Notes: a model not told the origin generated them from the sequence alone. 64,000 nucleotides of DNA from Streptomyces humicola (GCF_024436035.1 NZ_JANFNG010000011.1:1-64000); one strand, 5' to 3'. Shown: positions 26,676 to 34,248, numbered from the stretch's first letter. Program-made: numbers and translations.

Positions 26676-26879
26676 TCAGGCCGGGACGATGTTCTCCGCC
26701 TGCGGGCCCTTCTGGCCCTGTGTGACGTCGAAGCTGACCTTCTGGCCCTCCTGCAGTTCGCGGAACCCCTGGGTCGCGATGTTCGAGTAGTGGGCGAAGA
26801 CGTCAGGCCCGCCGCCGTCCTGCTCAATAAAACCGAAACCCTTTTCCGAGTTGAACCACTTCACGGTGCCAGTAGCCAA
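26676..26879 (-). CDS. cold-shock protein (CspA family)
   Basis: This single cold-shock-domain RNA chaperone has 67 residues. RNP1 is KGFGFI and RNP2 is VFAHYS, framed by [20 protein letters not shown] and [12 protein letters not shown]. It binds single-stranded RNA and melts structure. The start has GAGGAGAT upstream. A long AT-rich leader precedes it. It is a full-length, canonical Streptomyces Csp. Confidence 0.96.
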   Translation of the reverse strand: MATGTVKWFNSEKGFGFIEQDGGGPDVFAHYSNIATQGFRELQEGQKVSFDVTQGQKGPQAENIVPA

Positions 26880-27000
26880 TTCAATCTCCTCAGTAGAACC
26901 AGTGCCCGCAAAAAAATGCGCCGGAGGCGATAATCCCCGTCAGGCGCACTTCATTTTCTACGGGTATCAAAATTTTAAGCTCGTCACAGTAGCACGGATC
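26880..27000 (-). promoter_or_regulatory. AT-rich untranslated leader / promoter region of csp
   Basis: This stretch is much richer in A/T than its surroundings (for example a run of seven A at 26910-26916, and ATCAAAATTTTAAG at 26968-26981). On the minus strand it carries a hairpin closed by TGCGCC/GGCGCA. Long structured leaders are typical of cold-shock genes; function here is inferred. The rest of the gap to 27284 holds a decayed GTPase fragment. Confidence 0.45.
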
Positions 27001-27104
27001 CCGCCGCGGTGGGAAGGCAGGGCACTCAGCCCGCTGCGCCCCTACTGTCACAGAGCGTAACCCCTCCTGTCGTCGGCCGCCCGGACCTTAAGTCAACCGA
27101 TACC

Positions 27105-27191
27105 GCCGGGGTCATCGATGAGATCGGCAGTGTCGACGACGGCACCACCCAGACCGACACCCTGGCGCTGCAGCGCCGGCGCGGTATCACC
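27105..27191 (+). pseudogene. fragment of a TetM/OtrA-type ribosomal-protection GTPase
   Basis: Twenty-nine codons read AGVIDEIGSVDDGTTQTDTL then ALQRRRGIT. This matches the segment after the P-loop and through switch I of TetM/TetO/OtrA-type translation GTPases (family form GSVDxGTTRTDxxxLERQRGIT). There is no P-loop before it and no G domain after it, so it is a short relic. It sits between the cold-shock gene and a small secreted-protein gene. Confidence 0.65.
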
Positions 27192-27284
27192 ACGCGTCGA
27201 TGTGGGCGGTTCGGCCCTATCGGCGTCGGCTGTCCGAGGTGAAGCCTTGATTACATAGTCGGGGGCGAGAGGAGGCGAGGACCG

Positions 27285-27551
27285 ATGCGCGTTCGTCTCG
27301 CGACGGCGGCAGTAGCCGTAGCTGCGATGTCGGCTCTGCTCGGGGGCGCAGTGGCCGCGAATGCTGCTGCCGCTCCGCAGCACGCGGCGACGGTTCACAG
27401 CGGGCCGATATGTCCCCTGAACAACCGAGGCCGGTGCCCGCCCATCCCCCGGCTCGGGCCGTGCTACGTAGTGCCTGGCCACTGGGCGAAGGCGATCAAC
27501 TGGTCCGGCCGCCCGTGGGTCTGGATCCCGCCGCACAAGGTGTGCACGTAG
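27285..27551 (+). CDS. small secreted protein of unknown function
   Basis: This 88-residue protein has a clear signal peptide (RVRLATAAVAVAAMSALLGG, then AVAANAAA, cleavage near residue 30). The mature peptide of about 58 residues is rich in proline, tryptophan and basic residues, with four cysteines (PICPLNNRGRCPPIP, GPCYVV, KVCT) that could form two disulfides. GAGGCGAGG upstream of the ATG supports the start. No family is recognised. The genes on both sides are decayed, so it may be a recent arrival. Confidence 0.7.
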   Translation: MRVRLATAAVAVAAMSALLGGAVAANAAAAPQHAATVHSGPICPLNNRGRCPPIPRLGPCYVVPGHWAKAINWSGRPWVWIPPHKVCT

Positions 27552-27585
27552 AACGCCTCCGTGACCTCCTGGGGCGTCACCTGAA

Positions 27586-27804
27586 CCCGCAACGCTGGAC
27601 AGCGAGGCGCGTGCCTTTCTCCAGCGTGGGATGGCTCTGGCGATGGAGTGGGCGACGCAGGGACTTGTGGTCCCGCACGTCAGCCAGACCGTCAACAGCA
27701 CCGTTGAGGCGATCAATGCGGGACTGCAGTCGCTCAAGGCGGGCCGTGGCACACTAGGCAAGGTGGCGGTGATCGTGGATCGCGACCTGGCCGCGGGGAA
27801 GTGA
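27586..27804 (+). pseudogene. C-terminal fragment, probably an MDR-type dehydrogenase
   Basis: Seventy-two codons with good actinobacterial codon use end in stop, running through EARAFLQRGMALAMEWATQG and INAGLQSLKAGRGTLGKVAV. The GLQSLKAGRGTLGKVAV type of ending resembles the C-terminus of medium-chain dehydrogenase/quinone reductases. No N-terminal part precedes it, so it is a truncated remnant. The family assignment is moderate only. Confidence 0.45.
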
Positions 27805-27863
27805 CGGGCGGTCGCCTGTTTTCCCACGGTGATGCGCGCAGGCGAGCGCCACGACGTCGTCGG

Positions 27864-27972
27864 ACGGCCGAGCACACCGCGCAGGCCCGTTCGGTGCTGG
27901 GCGAACAGCCCTTGCTCGCACCCGAGTTGAAGGTCGTGCTCGACAGCGACCCGGAGCGCGCCCGCGGCGGCG
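27864..27972 (+). pseudogene. fragment of an F420-dependent LLM-class oxidoreductase
   Basis: About 36 codons read TAEHTAQARSVLGEQPLLAP then ELKVVLDSDPERARGG. This matches the segment of TIGR03620-like luciferase-type oxidoreductases in which the enzyme is followed by acceptor residues before an ARA helix. A neighbouring frame upstream (AGERHDVV) suggests a frameshift in the relic. The rest of 27805-28061 shows no intact gene. Confidence 0.45.
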
Positions 27973-28061
27973 TGGGTCACATTCGGTGGAGCGGTGTCCG
28001 TGCCACAACCGTGGGACGGGGCGCGACTCGGCCGACTCGGCCGGATCTGCGCTTTGGGACG

Positions 28062-28601
28062 TCAGGCGGTCTGCAGACGGCGGATCAGATCGTGCGGGAG
28101 GGAGTCGCGGTTCGCCGGTGTCAGGTGCACGAGTTCGACATCGGTGCGCCCCTTGAGGGCGTCGGTGAACGGATCGCGGTGTACGTGGACGGTGGCGACG
28201 ACATCGACGTCGGCCTGGAACAATGCGCTGACGGTGTCCCGGAATGCGGCGCAGGCCAGCTCCATGCGTCCGAGCTCGTCGATGATCACCAGGAGTCCGG
28301 GGCCAGGAGCGGCCGAGTGTGCCGTCGCGACCCGCAGCGGCGGCAGCGCGAGCCGTTCCATCACGCCCAGGTCGACGCCGTACCGTCCGATTCGTGGCGG
28401 CCCCGGGAAGCCGGTGTGCGCGAGCACCTCGCGCCGGCCGGTCAGTGTCTCCAGCGCGAATCCGACTCGTGTCCCGCCGTCCCGGATCTCCTCCGTGGTG
28501 AAACCGGTGATCTCACGGTCGTGAAGCATCGCCGCCAGCCGGCGGACAGCGGTGGTCTTACCCGCGCCGGGACGCCCTTCGAGCAGGATCCTCGTCGGCA
28601 T
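28062..28601 (-). CDS. THEP1-family nucleoside-triphosphatase
   Basis: This P-loop NTPase of the THEP1 family has 179 residues. The Walker A motif is GRPGAGKT at residues 9-16, then a FTTEEIRDGGTRVGF segment typical of the family, a Walker B at LLVIIDELGRMEL, and a C-terminal HVHRDPF segment. Family members hydrolyse NTPs in vitro; the cellular role is unclear. The start ATG has GGAGGAC just upstream. It overlaps the preceding YjbR-like gene by 44 bases, which suggests co-translation. Confidence 0.85.
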   Translation of the reverse strand: MPTRILLEGRPGAGKTTAVRRLAAMLHDREITGFTTEEIRDGGTRVGFALETLTGRREVLAHTGFPGPPRIGRYGVDLGVMERLALPPLRVATAHSAAPGPGLLVIIDELGRMELACAAFRDTVSALFQADVDVVATVHVHRDPFTDALKGRTDVELVHLTPANRDSLPHDLIRRLQTA

Positions 28602-29010
28602 CTTGTCCTCCTCCCGTGGGCGGGCCCACCGCCGCTCGCTCCCCGCGGTGGACGCCGGGCCAGTCGAGCAGCAGCTGCCGGGCGTGTGGCAGGCCGGCAA
28701 CGACCAGGTCGTAGGAGTCTTCGATCATCTCGTGGACGAGGCGGTCGGGGACGGAGCCATCCAGCAGCACGGTGTTCCAGTGGCGCTTGTTGAGGTGCCA
28801 GCCACCCGTGATCGCCGGGTACCGCTCGCGCAGTTCCAGCGCGAGATCGGGGTCGCACTTCAGGCTCACCGACAGCGGGACGGCGTCCAGCGCGCTGAGC
28901 GCGAACATCTTGCCGCCGACCTTGAAGACCGAGGTCCCGGCGTTGAAGGGGAAGGTCTCGGCTGCCCCGTTGAGCTCCAGACAGGCTGCTTTGAGTGACT
29001 CGGGTGTCAT
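28558..29010 (-). CDS. MmcQ/YjbR family DNA-binding-like protein
   Basis: This 150-residue protein has the MmcQ/YjbR fold. Typical elements are the ETFPFNAGTSVFKVGGKMFA segment, SLKCDPDLALELRERYPAI and GWHLNKRHWNTVLLDG, ending in DLVVAGLPHARQLLLDWP. The family usually ends about there (near 118 residues). The last ~32 residues (GGGQDADEDPARRASRRG) look like read-through in the overlap with the THEP1 gene and may not be functional. The molecular role is unknown. Confidence 0.8.
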   Translation of the reverse strand: MTPESLKAACLELNGAAETFPFNAGTSVFKVGGKMFALSALDAVPLSVSLKCDPDLALELRERYPAITGGWHLNKRHWNTVLLDGSVPDRLVHEMIEDSYDLVVAGLPHARQLLLDWPGVHRGERAAVGPPTGGGQDADEDPARRASRRG

Positions 29011-29019
29011 GGGACGAAC

Positions 29020-29571
29020 TCACGCCTTCCTTGAGGCGGCGAGGATCTTCTCGGCGGTGTGGAAGAACCGTCCCGTGGCGTACACCCCGAAGGTCTTCTC
29101 GATCACCGGGTTCGGGTTGGCGCCGGGGCGGCCGTTGAGCCGCCGCCAGATCACGTAGGCGGTCCTTTCGCTGGCGCCGAGGATTTCCCAGTCGCCCTTG
29201 GCCGAACGCATCGGGAACTCCCCACCGGCCAGTGAACCCGACGTGAAGACCATGGAGAAACGCTCGTCCTCGGCAGGCTCCCTGCCCACGAATGGTGAGG
29301 CGGCCAGCTCCGCTTCGAGTTCCGGCACCGTGCGCAGGATGGTCGGTATCGCGAAACCGAAGGAGTCGGCCAGTGCGTGCTCGATGCGCTCCACGAGGGC
29401 GGTGCGGTCGGTCTCCGCGCTGGTGAAGAACGCGTTGCCGCTGGCGATGTAGGTGCGCACGGAGCCGAGACCGAGCCCGGCCAGGACCTCGCGCAGGCGC
29501 GCCATCTCGACCTTGCGTCCGCCGACGTTGACGGCGCGCAGGAAGGCGATGTGGGTCTGGTCGGCGCTCAT
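29020..29571 (-). CDS. DUF1697 domain protein
   Basis: This 183-residue protein matches DUF1697. Its N-terminus has HIAFLRAVNVGGRKVEM and SVRTYIASGNAFF, with RFSMVFTSG and a late PNPVIEKTFGVYATGR. The family is widespread in actinobacteria and uncharacterised. A minus-strand TAGCAT lies seven bases before the ATG and there is no Shine-Dalgarno sequence, so it is probably leaderless. It is the first of three same-strand small genes. Confidence 0.85.
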   Translation of the reverse strand: MSADQTHIAFLRAVNVGGRKVEMARLREVLAGLGLGSVRTYIASGNAFFTSAETDRTALVERIEHALADSFGFAIPTILRTVPELEAELAASPFVGREPAEDERFSMVFTSGSLAGGEFPMRSAKGDWEILGASERTAYVIWRRLNGRPGANPNPVIEKTFGVYATGRFFHTAEKILAASRKA

Positions 29572-29707
29572 GGCGACGATGCTAGAGCCATCGGGCGGCG
29601 TTTGAGCCCCGACCCGGAGTCCGGCCCGTCCCTGTGGTCCCGCCCCGCCCCCGGCCGAGTTCGCGGTTCGGGGTGCGCATCGCGGCCGCCCGTCGCAGTC
29701 TGGGGCT

Positions 29708-29911
29708 ATGGAGCATCCACCGGTGGTGGTGTACCCGCCGCAGGACGGTGCGCGGCGGGTGACCGTTCGTGGAGAGCCCGTGGGCACGGCCTACGGGTTG
29801 GTGGACCTGGAGGAGTTCCTGCGCCTTGCCGGGCTGGACCCCGACGACGTCGCTCTCGACGATCCCGCACTGATCGAGTGGCGTGGGGGCGGGCCCGAGG
29901 TGTGGGAATAG
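29708..29911 (+). CDS. conserved small acidic protein, unknown function
   Basis: This 67-residue soluble protein has a basic patch (GARRVTVRGEPVG) and an acidic second half (LVDLEEFLRLAGLDPDDVAL). No signal or membrane segment is present and no family is recognised. CAGTCT six bases before the ATG fits the leaderless pattern. Codon use matches the neighbours. It precedes the DCC-type gene. Confidence 0.6.
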   Translation: MEHPPVVVYPPQDGARRVTVRGEPVGTAYGLVDLEEFLRLAGLDPDDVALDDPALIEWRGGGPEVWE

Positions 29912-29953
29912 CCCGGCGGCGGAGGGTTTCGCCGTGCGAGGCATGATGTGTTG

Positions 29954-30337
29954 ATGCGAACACGACCAGTTCTGGTGTACGACGGCGACTGCGGCTTCTG
30001 CACCACCTCGGTGACCTTCGCCGAGCGCCGCATACGTCCCCAGTGCGAGGTCACCGCGTGGCAGTTTGCGCAGTTGAGCGAGCTGGGGACCACGCAGCAG
30101 CGCGCGGAGCGCGAAGTGCTGTGGATCCTGCCGGACGGCACGGTGCACGGTGGTGCCCAGGCCGTCGCCCGGCTTCTGCTCAGCGCGGGCAGCGGTTGGG
30201 CCGTCCTGGGGGCGCTGCTGCGACTGCCGCCGTTGCGATGGGCGGCCGCCGGTGTCTACCGGCTCGTCGCGAACAACCGGGAGCGCATGCCCGGCGGCAC
30301 GCCTGCGTGTGCACTGCCGCGGCCCAGCGGCCGTTGA
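29954..30337 (+). CDS. DCC-type thiol-disulfide oxidoreductase family protein (DUF393)
   Basis: This 127-residue protein has the signature VLVYDGDCGFC near the N-terminus, which gives the DxxCxxC active-site pattern, followed by RIRPQCEVTAWQF and a hydrophobic segment (LGALLRLPPLRWAAAGVYRLV). The N-terminus suggests redox activity on thiols; partners are unknown. The ATG at 29954 is preceded by CATGAT at six bases; an in-frame GTG two codons earlier is an alternative. Confidence 0.85.
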   Translation: MRTRPVLVYDGDCGFCTTSVTFAERRIRPQCEVTAWQFAQLSELGTTQQRAEREVLWILPDGTVHGGAQAVARLLLSAGSGWAVLGALLRLPPLRWAAAGVYRLVANNRERMPGGTPACALPRPSGR

Positions 30338-30786
30338 CGCATGCCGGACCATTGACGCGCGATGGCGCCCGGATCATGATGCCGTGCCCAGAAGGGCGTC
30401 GAGCAGCATCTCCACCGCTTGCGCGGAGCGTTGCCGCGGACGGGGTGCGGGTGCCACCGGATCCCGCTGTCGCGTCGAAGAGGATGCAGTCGCACGGACC
30501 GCATCCGGATATTCCGCCACGCCCGGCGGCCGTTGAATTCGGATTCCTCGCGGATGCACCCGTCCGGCGGCATTCCGGCGCCGGAATCGGAGTAATTCCG
30601 AATGATGCGCACGGAGCGAACAGGATTCCGGACGGAATGGCGAATGAGATCTGAATCACACTGTGCGGTCATCCGGGGGCATGCCGGGTAGCGTGCCGCG
30701 AAAGCCACAATCTGTCCGGACTTTTCGATCTTTCTCACTTCGCTGGTTCCGACCGTTCCCGAAGGGCCGGCCGACGAGGAGGTGCG
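30338..30786. other. long non-coding region before the redox operon
   Basis: No intact gene is visible. The minus-strand stretch ending RQRSAQAVEMLLDALLGTAS at 30374 looks like a decayed C-terminus, perhaps of a TetR-type regulator; this is weak. From about 30530 to 30640 the motif ATTCCG and its complement recur many times (TTCGGATTCC, CATTCCGGCGCCGGAAT, TAATTCCGAAT), giving nested inverted repeats. These could hold an operator for the downstream operon. Confidence 0.35.
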
Positions 30787-31086
30787 ATGTCCCACCCCGT
30801 CCACCACGACCACCCTCACCATGCCGAGGCAGCCCGGCGGCGGGACCGCGGACTGCGGCGCGTCGGACGCACGACCCGCCGGGTTGCCCTCCTCTCCGTC
30901 GCCGGAGCCATGGCGCTCGGCGCCGGGTACGCGCACGCGCTGCCGAAGCTGCCGAACATGAGCACCGTCTGGTCGGTGTTCTCGCTCCAGAGCGACTGGC
31001 ACCCGGTGCCCCCCGCCGTCCACGCGCAGACCGCCCCCGCGCAGCACACGGCCTCCCTGTCGCCCACCGCCACGCGATCCTCATGA
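30787..31086 (+). CDS. small membrane or secreted protein, first gene of the redox operon
   Basis: This 99-residue protein starts with a histidine-rich cytoplasmic segment (SHPVHHDHPHHAEAARRRDR), then one hydrophobic helix (RRVALLSVAGAMALGAGYAHA), then a short serine/threonine/proline tail outside. GAGGAGG precedes the ATG. It has no FMN-binding domain or recognisable flavinylation motif. Its stop overlaps the ApbE start (ATGA), so it belongs to the operon. It may be a metal-sensing or anchoring component; this is speculation. Confidence 0.65.
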   Translation: MSHPVHHDHPHHAEAARRRDRGLRRVGRTTRRVALLSVAGAMALGAGYAHALPKLPNMSTVWSVFSLQSDWHPVPPAVHAQTAPAQHTASLSPTATRSS

Positions 31087-31988
31087 CCGTCACCGCACTC
31101 CCACCCGCTGCGGTCTCCTTCTCCGCGCTCGGCACCACCGCCGTGCTGCGCCTTACGGATCCGGCCGGCCTCGAAGCGGCCCGCCGCGTCCTCGAGGAGG
31201 AACTGGCCGCCATCGACGCCGTCTGCAGTCGCATCCGGCCCGACTCCGAGCTCTCGCGGGCCAACGCTGCCGCGGCCTCTGCCCGCGCGGCGGTCCACGT
31301 CAGCCCGCTCCTCGCCGAAGTGCTGGACGTGGCGCAACGCGCCGCCGAAGCCACCGGCGGCGCCGCCGACCCCACCGTTCCGGCCGCGTCCACGCCGTCC
31401 GGCTCCTCGCCCGGGTCGGCGTACGGCCGACCGGTGTGGCCGATGCGGCCCGCACGGCCCGCAACGGGCTGGCGTTCCGTGCGCTGGCACCGCGCGGCCC
31501 GCTGGCTCTGCCTGCCCGCGGGCGTGAGCCTCGACCTGGATTCGACCGCACGGGCTCTGGCCGCCGACCGCACGGCCCACCGCGCGGCTGCGGCCGCGGG
31601 CTGCGGCGTTCTGGTCACCGTCGGCGGTCACCACCGCGCGGCCGGCGAGGCGCCGCCGGGCGGCTGGCGGATCGCCGTCGCCGGTGACCCCCAGGTACGG
31701 ATCGCCGCCGGCGCCCTGGTCACCCAGGCCACCGCGGTGCCGCTCCAGCGCGGCGAGCGCAGGACACGAGGGCACGGCGACGCCGGGCCGGCGGTCTGGC
31801 GGACGGTCAGCGTCTGCGCGATGGACTGCGTCGACGCCGACACGGCCGCCACCGCCGCCGCCAGGCTCGGCGAGCGCGCGGCCGGCTGGCTGCGCCGCGT
31901 CGGCCTGCCCGCCCGGCTGACCAGGATCGATGGCACCGTCGTGCGCGTCTGCGGCTGGCCGGAGGAGGCCACGGGAGGTCTCCGATGA
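31083..31988 (+). CDS. divergent ApbE-like FAD:protein FMN transferase
   Basis: This 301-residue protein is related to ApbE, which attaches FMN to Ser/Thr of exported redox proteins. Matching parts are ALGTTAVLRLTD, IDAVCSRIRPDSELSRANAA, ATGGAADPTVP, SLDLDSTARALAADRTAHRA (family DLxxIAKGxxVD), VTVGGHHRAAGEAPPGGWRI and a late MDCVDADTAATAAA. The usual C-terminal HxxDP segment is not visible; the region reads LVTQATAVPLQRGERRTRGH. So activity is uncertain. The start overlaps the upstream stop and its stop overlaps the cytochrome gene (ATGA). Confidence 0.72.
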   Translation: MTVTALPPAAVSFSALGTTAVLRLTDPAGLEAARRVLEEELAAIDAVCSRIRPDSELSRANAAAASARAAVHVSPLLAEVLDVAQRAAEATGGAADPTVPAASTPSGSSPGSAYGRPVWPMRPARPATGWRSVRWHRAARWLCLPAGVSLDLDSTARALAADRTAHRAAAAAGCGVLVTVGGHHRAAGEAPPGGWRIAVAGDPQVRIAAGALVTQATAVPLQRGERRTRGHGDAGPAVWRTVSVCAMDCVDADTAATAAARLGERAAGWLRRVGLPARLTRIDGTVVRVCGWPEEATGGLR

Positions 31989-32650
31989 CCTCAGTGGTCC
32001 GGCTGGGAGCCGCGTCGCTGCCCGTTGCCGCCCACCGTCCGCTGTGGTTCGCCACGCGGGCGAGTGGCAGCATCACCCTGCTTCTGCTCACGGCAGCCGT
32101 TGCACTGGGCGTCCTGGTGAGCGGACGGTACGCGCCGAAACGGTTCACCCGCTTCGAGATCAGCGCGCTGCACCGCAACGTCTCGGTGCTCAGCCTCGCC
32201 TTCCTGGCGGTGCACATCGTGACGACGGTCGTCGATCCGCTCGTCCCCGTCGGCTGGGTGCCGGCGCTGGTGCCGTTCATCTCCGCCTACCGGGCGCCGT
32301 GGCTGGGCCTGGCCACCCTCGCCTCCGACCTGATGCTCGCCGTCGCGATCACCAGCGCCGTACGGCTGCGGATGGGCCGCCGTCCGTGGAAGGCGGTGCA
32401 CTGGCTGGCCTACGCGGCCTGGCCGGTCGCGCTCTTCCACGCGGCGGCGGGCACCGACACCCATCTCGACCTGCAGCGCGGGCTGTACGCGGCGTGCGTC
32501 GCCGCGGTGCTCGCCGCGGTGTGGTGGCGGCTGTACCGGGCCGGTCCCGGCATGCTTGCCGGCCGCCTGTCGGCGGGCGTCGTCGCCGCGTTGGTCCCGG
32601 CCGCGCTCGGGGCCTTCCTCGCCTCCGGACCGCAGGGGGTCTTCCTGTGA
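31985..32650 (+). CDS. cytochrome b-like ferric reductase transmembrane protein
   Basis: This 221-residue integral membrane protein has about six helices and resembles the ferric reductase-like transmembrane family. Candidate heme ligands are the histidines in LHRNVSVLSLAFLAVHIV and in AVHWLAYAAWPVALFHAAAG, two per helix pair as expected. It would carry electrons across the membrane between the cytoplasmic NuoF-like protein/ferredoxin and an outer acceptor. Four-base overlaps join it to ApbE upstream and to the NuoF-like gene (GTGA) downstream. Confidence 0.82.
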   Translation: MTSVVRLGAASLPVAAHRPLWFATRASGSITLLLLTAAVALGVLVSGRYAPKRFTRFEISALHRNVSVLSLAFLAVHIVTTVVDPLVPVGWVPALVPFISAYRAPWLGLATLASDLMLAVAITSAVRLRMGRRPWKAVHWLAYAAWPVALFHAAAGTDTHLDLQRGLYAACVAAVLAAVWWRLYRAGPGMLAGRLSAGVVAALVPAALGAFLASGPQGVFL

Positions 32651-34002
32651 CCGAGACGCAATCATCTTCTCCGCCTTCCGCGGCCTGCGTGCTGGACGGC
32701 CCGACGGGCCCGTACGGCTCCCGCCTGCTGTACGGCTGGCTTCGCACCGGCAGCCCCGCCGACCTCGACGAACACCTCGACCGGTACGGCCCGCCGCCGC
32801 TGCCGCGCACCGCGCGCCGCCCGACGGCCGGACCGCTGGTACGGGCCGTGGAGGAGGCGGGACTCACCGGCCGCGGTGGCGCCGCTTTCCCCACGGGCCG
32901 CAAGCTGCGCACCGTCGCCGAGACCCCCGGCCCGGCTGTCGTCATCGCCAACGGCATGGAGAGCGAACCGGTCAGCCGCAAGGACAAGATCCTGCTCAGC
33001 CTCGCCCCGCACCTGGTGCTGGACGGCGCGTCGCTCGCGGCCGCCGCGGTTGGCGCCGAAGCCGTCCACCTGTGCCTGCCGCGCACCCGGGCCGGGCTGG
33101 TCCGGCATCTGGCCGGTGCCGTTGACGAGCGGCGGCTGCGCGGCATCGACCGGGTGCCCATCCACGTCCATGGGCTGCCCCACCGCTACGTCTCCAGCGA
33201 GGCGACGTCGCTGGTGCGGTGGGTGAACGGCGGAGACGCCCGTCCCGCATCGACACCGCCGCGCCCCTTCGAACAGGGTGTGGGCGGGCTCCCGACGCTG
33301 GTCGACAACGTCGAGACCCTCGCCCATCTGGCGCTGATCGCCCGGTACGGCGCCGACTGGTTCCGTACCGCGGGACGTCCCGGCGCGCCCGGTACGACGC
33401 TGGTCACGCTCGCCGGCGCGGTCCGCGCGCCCGGTGTCTACGAGACGCCGATGGGCACCCCGATCGGCGAGCTCGTGGACCGTGCCGAGGGCCCCAGCGA
33501 GGAGATCGGCGCGCTGCTGCTCGGCGGCTTCTTCGGCAGCTGGGTTCCGGCGGAGACGGCGATGGGGCTGTCCTTCGCCAAGAACGACCTCGCGGCCGTC
33601 GGCGCGGGTCCGGGGGCCGGGGTGATCGCGGCGCTGCCGCGGCGCGCCTGCGGCCTCGCCGAGACCGCCCGCGTGCTGGCGTACCTCGCGGCGCACAGCG
33701 CCAGGCAGTGCGGCCCGTGCACGATGGGACTGCCCACGGTCGCCGAGGACTTCGCCGCGGTGGCACGGGGCGACGCCGACACCCGCCTGCTCGACCGGCT
33801 CGCCGGCAGGATCGGCCTGCTGTCCGGGCGCGGCGCCTGCCGCCACCCGGACGGGGCGTCGCGGCTCGCCGCCACGGCGCTGCGGGTCTTTGCCGACGAC
33901 CTGCGCCAGCACATCCGGCGGGGGCCGTGTGCGGCTGCCTCGCGCAAACCGGTGCTGTCCGTGCCCGATCCCGCGGCGGCCGATGCACAGGGATGGCGGT
34001 GA
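32647..34002 (+). CDS. NuoF-like NADH-dehydrogenase flavoprotein
   Basis: This 451-residue protein is homologous to the 51-kDa NuoF/HoxF flavoprotein. It has the FMN/NADH site GLTGRGGAAFPTGRK, NGMESEPVSRKDK, GLPTLVDNVETLAHLALI, an SLBB-like segment (TTLVTLAGAVRAPGVYETP), and a C-terminal iron-sulfur region SARQCGPCTMGLP...GRGACRHPDG. The third cysteine of the usual CxxCxxC cluster is replaced by glycine. The start is GTG overlapping the previous stop. It probably oxidises NADH and feeds the cytochrome b and ferredoxin of this operon. Confidence 0.85.
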   Translation: MTETQSSSPPSAACVLDGPTGPYGSRLLYGWLRTGSPADLDEHLDRYGPPPLPRTARRPTAGPLVRAVEEAGLTGRGGAAFPTGRKLRTVAETPGPAVVIANGMESEPVSRKDKILLSLAPHLVLDGASLAAAAVGAEAVHLCLPRTRAGLVRHLAGAVDERRLRGIDRVPIHVHGLPHRYVSSEATSLVRWVNGGDARPASTPPRPFEQGVGGLPTLVDNVETLAHLALIARYGADWFRTAGRPGAPGTTLVTLAGAVRAPGVYETPMGTPIGELVDRAEGPSEEIGALLLGGFFGSWVPAETAMGLSFAKNDLAAVGAGPGAGVIAALPRRACGLAETARVLAYLAAHSARQCGPCTMGLPTVAEDFAAVARGDADTRLLDRLAGRIGLLSGRGACRHPDGASRLAATALRVFADDLRQHIRRGPCAAASRKPVLSVPDPAAADAQGWR

Positions 34003-34238
34003 ACGGCATGTCCGATGCACAGACCGCGTCCGGTGTGCACACCCTGCTGATCGACCGCATTGCGTGCGACGGCCACGGCGCCTGCGCCGAGCTGCTCCCC
34101 GAACTCATCGGGCTCGACGAGTGGGGCTATCCCATCGTCAGGTCCACCGACGTTCCCGGAGAGCTGCTCGATCATGCGCGGCGCGCCGTCGCCGAGTGCC
34201 CTGTGCTGGCGCTCCGCGTCGAGCAGAAGCACCGCTAG
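33993..34238 (+). CDS. ferredoxin ([3Fe-4S] type)
   Basis: This 81-residue ferredoxin has cysteines at 25, 31 and 69 (IACDGHGAC and AECP). The middle ligand position is histidine, which gives the CxxHxxC...CP pattern of [3Fe-4S] ferredoxins. It overlaps the NuoF-like gene by ten bases and closes the five-gene operon. A second start (ATG at 34008) is possible. It is likely the electron partner of the NuoF-like protein or cytochrome. Confidence 0.85.
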   Translation: MAVNGMSDAQTASGVHTLLIDRIACDGHGACAELLPELIGLDEWGYPIVRSTDVPGELLDHARRAVAECPVLALRVEQKHR

Positions 34239-34248
34239 GCGCCTGGCG

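Noticed and set aside
28558-28690. Frameshift at the YjbR-like C-terminus
   Set aside because: The last ~32 residues differ from the family, but the 44-base overlap with the THEP1 gene explains read-through; I see no conserved continuation in another frame.
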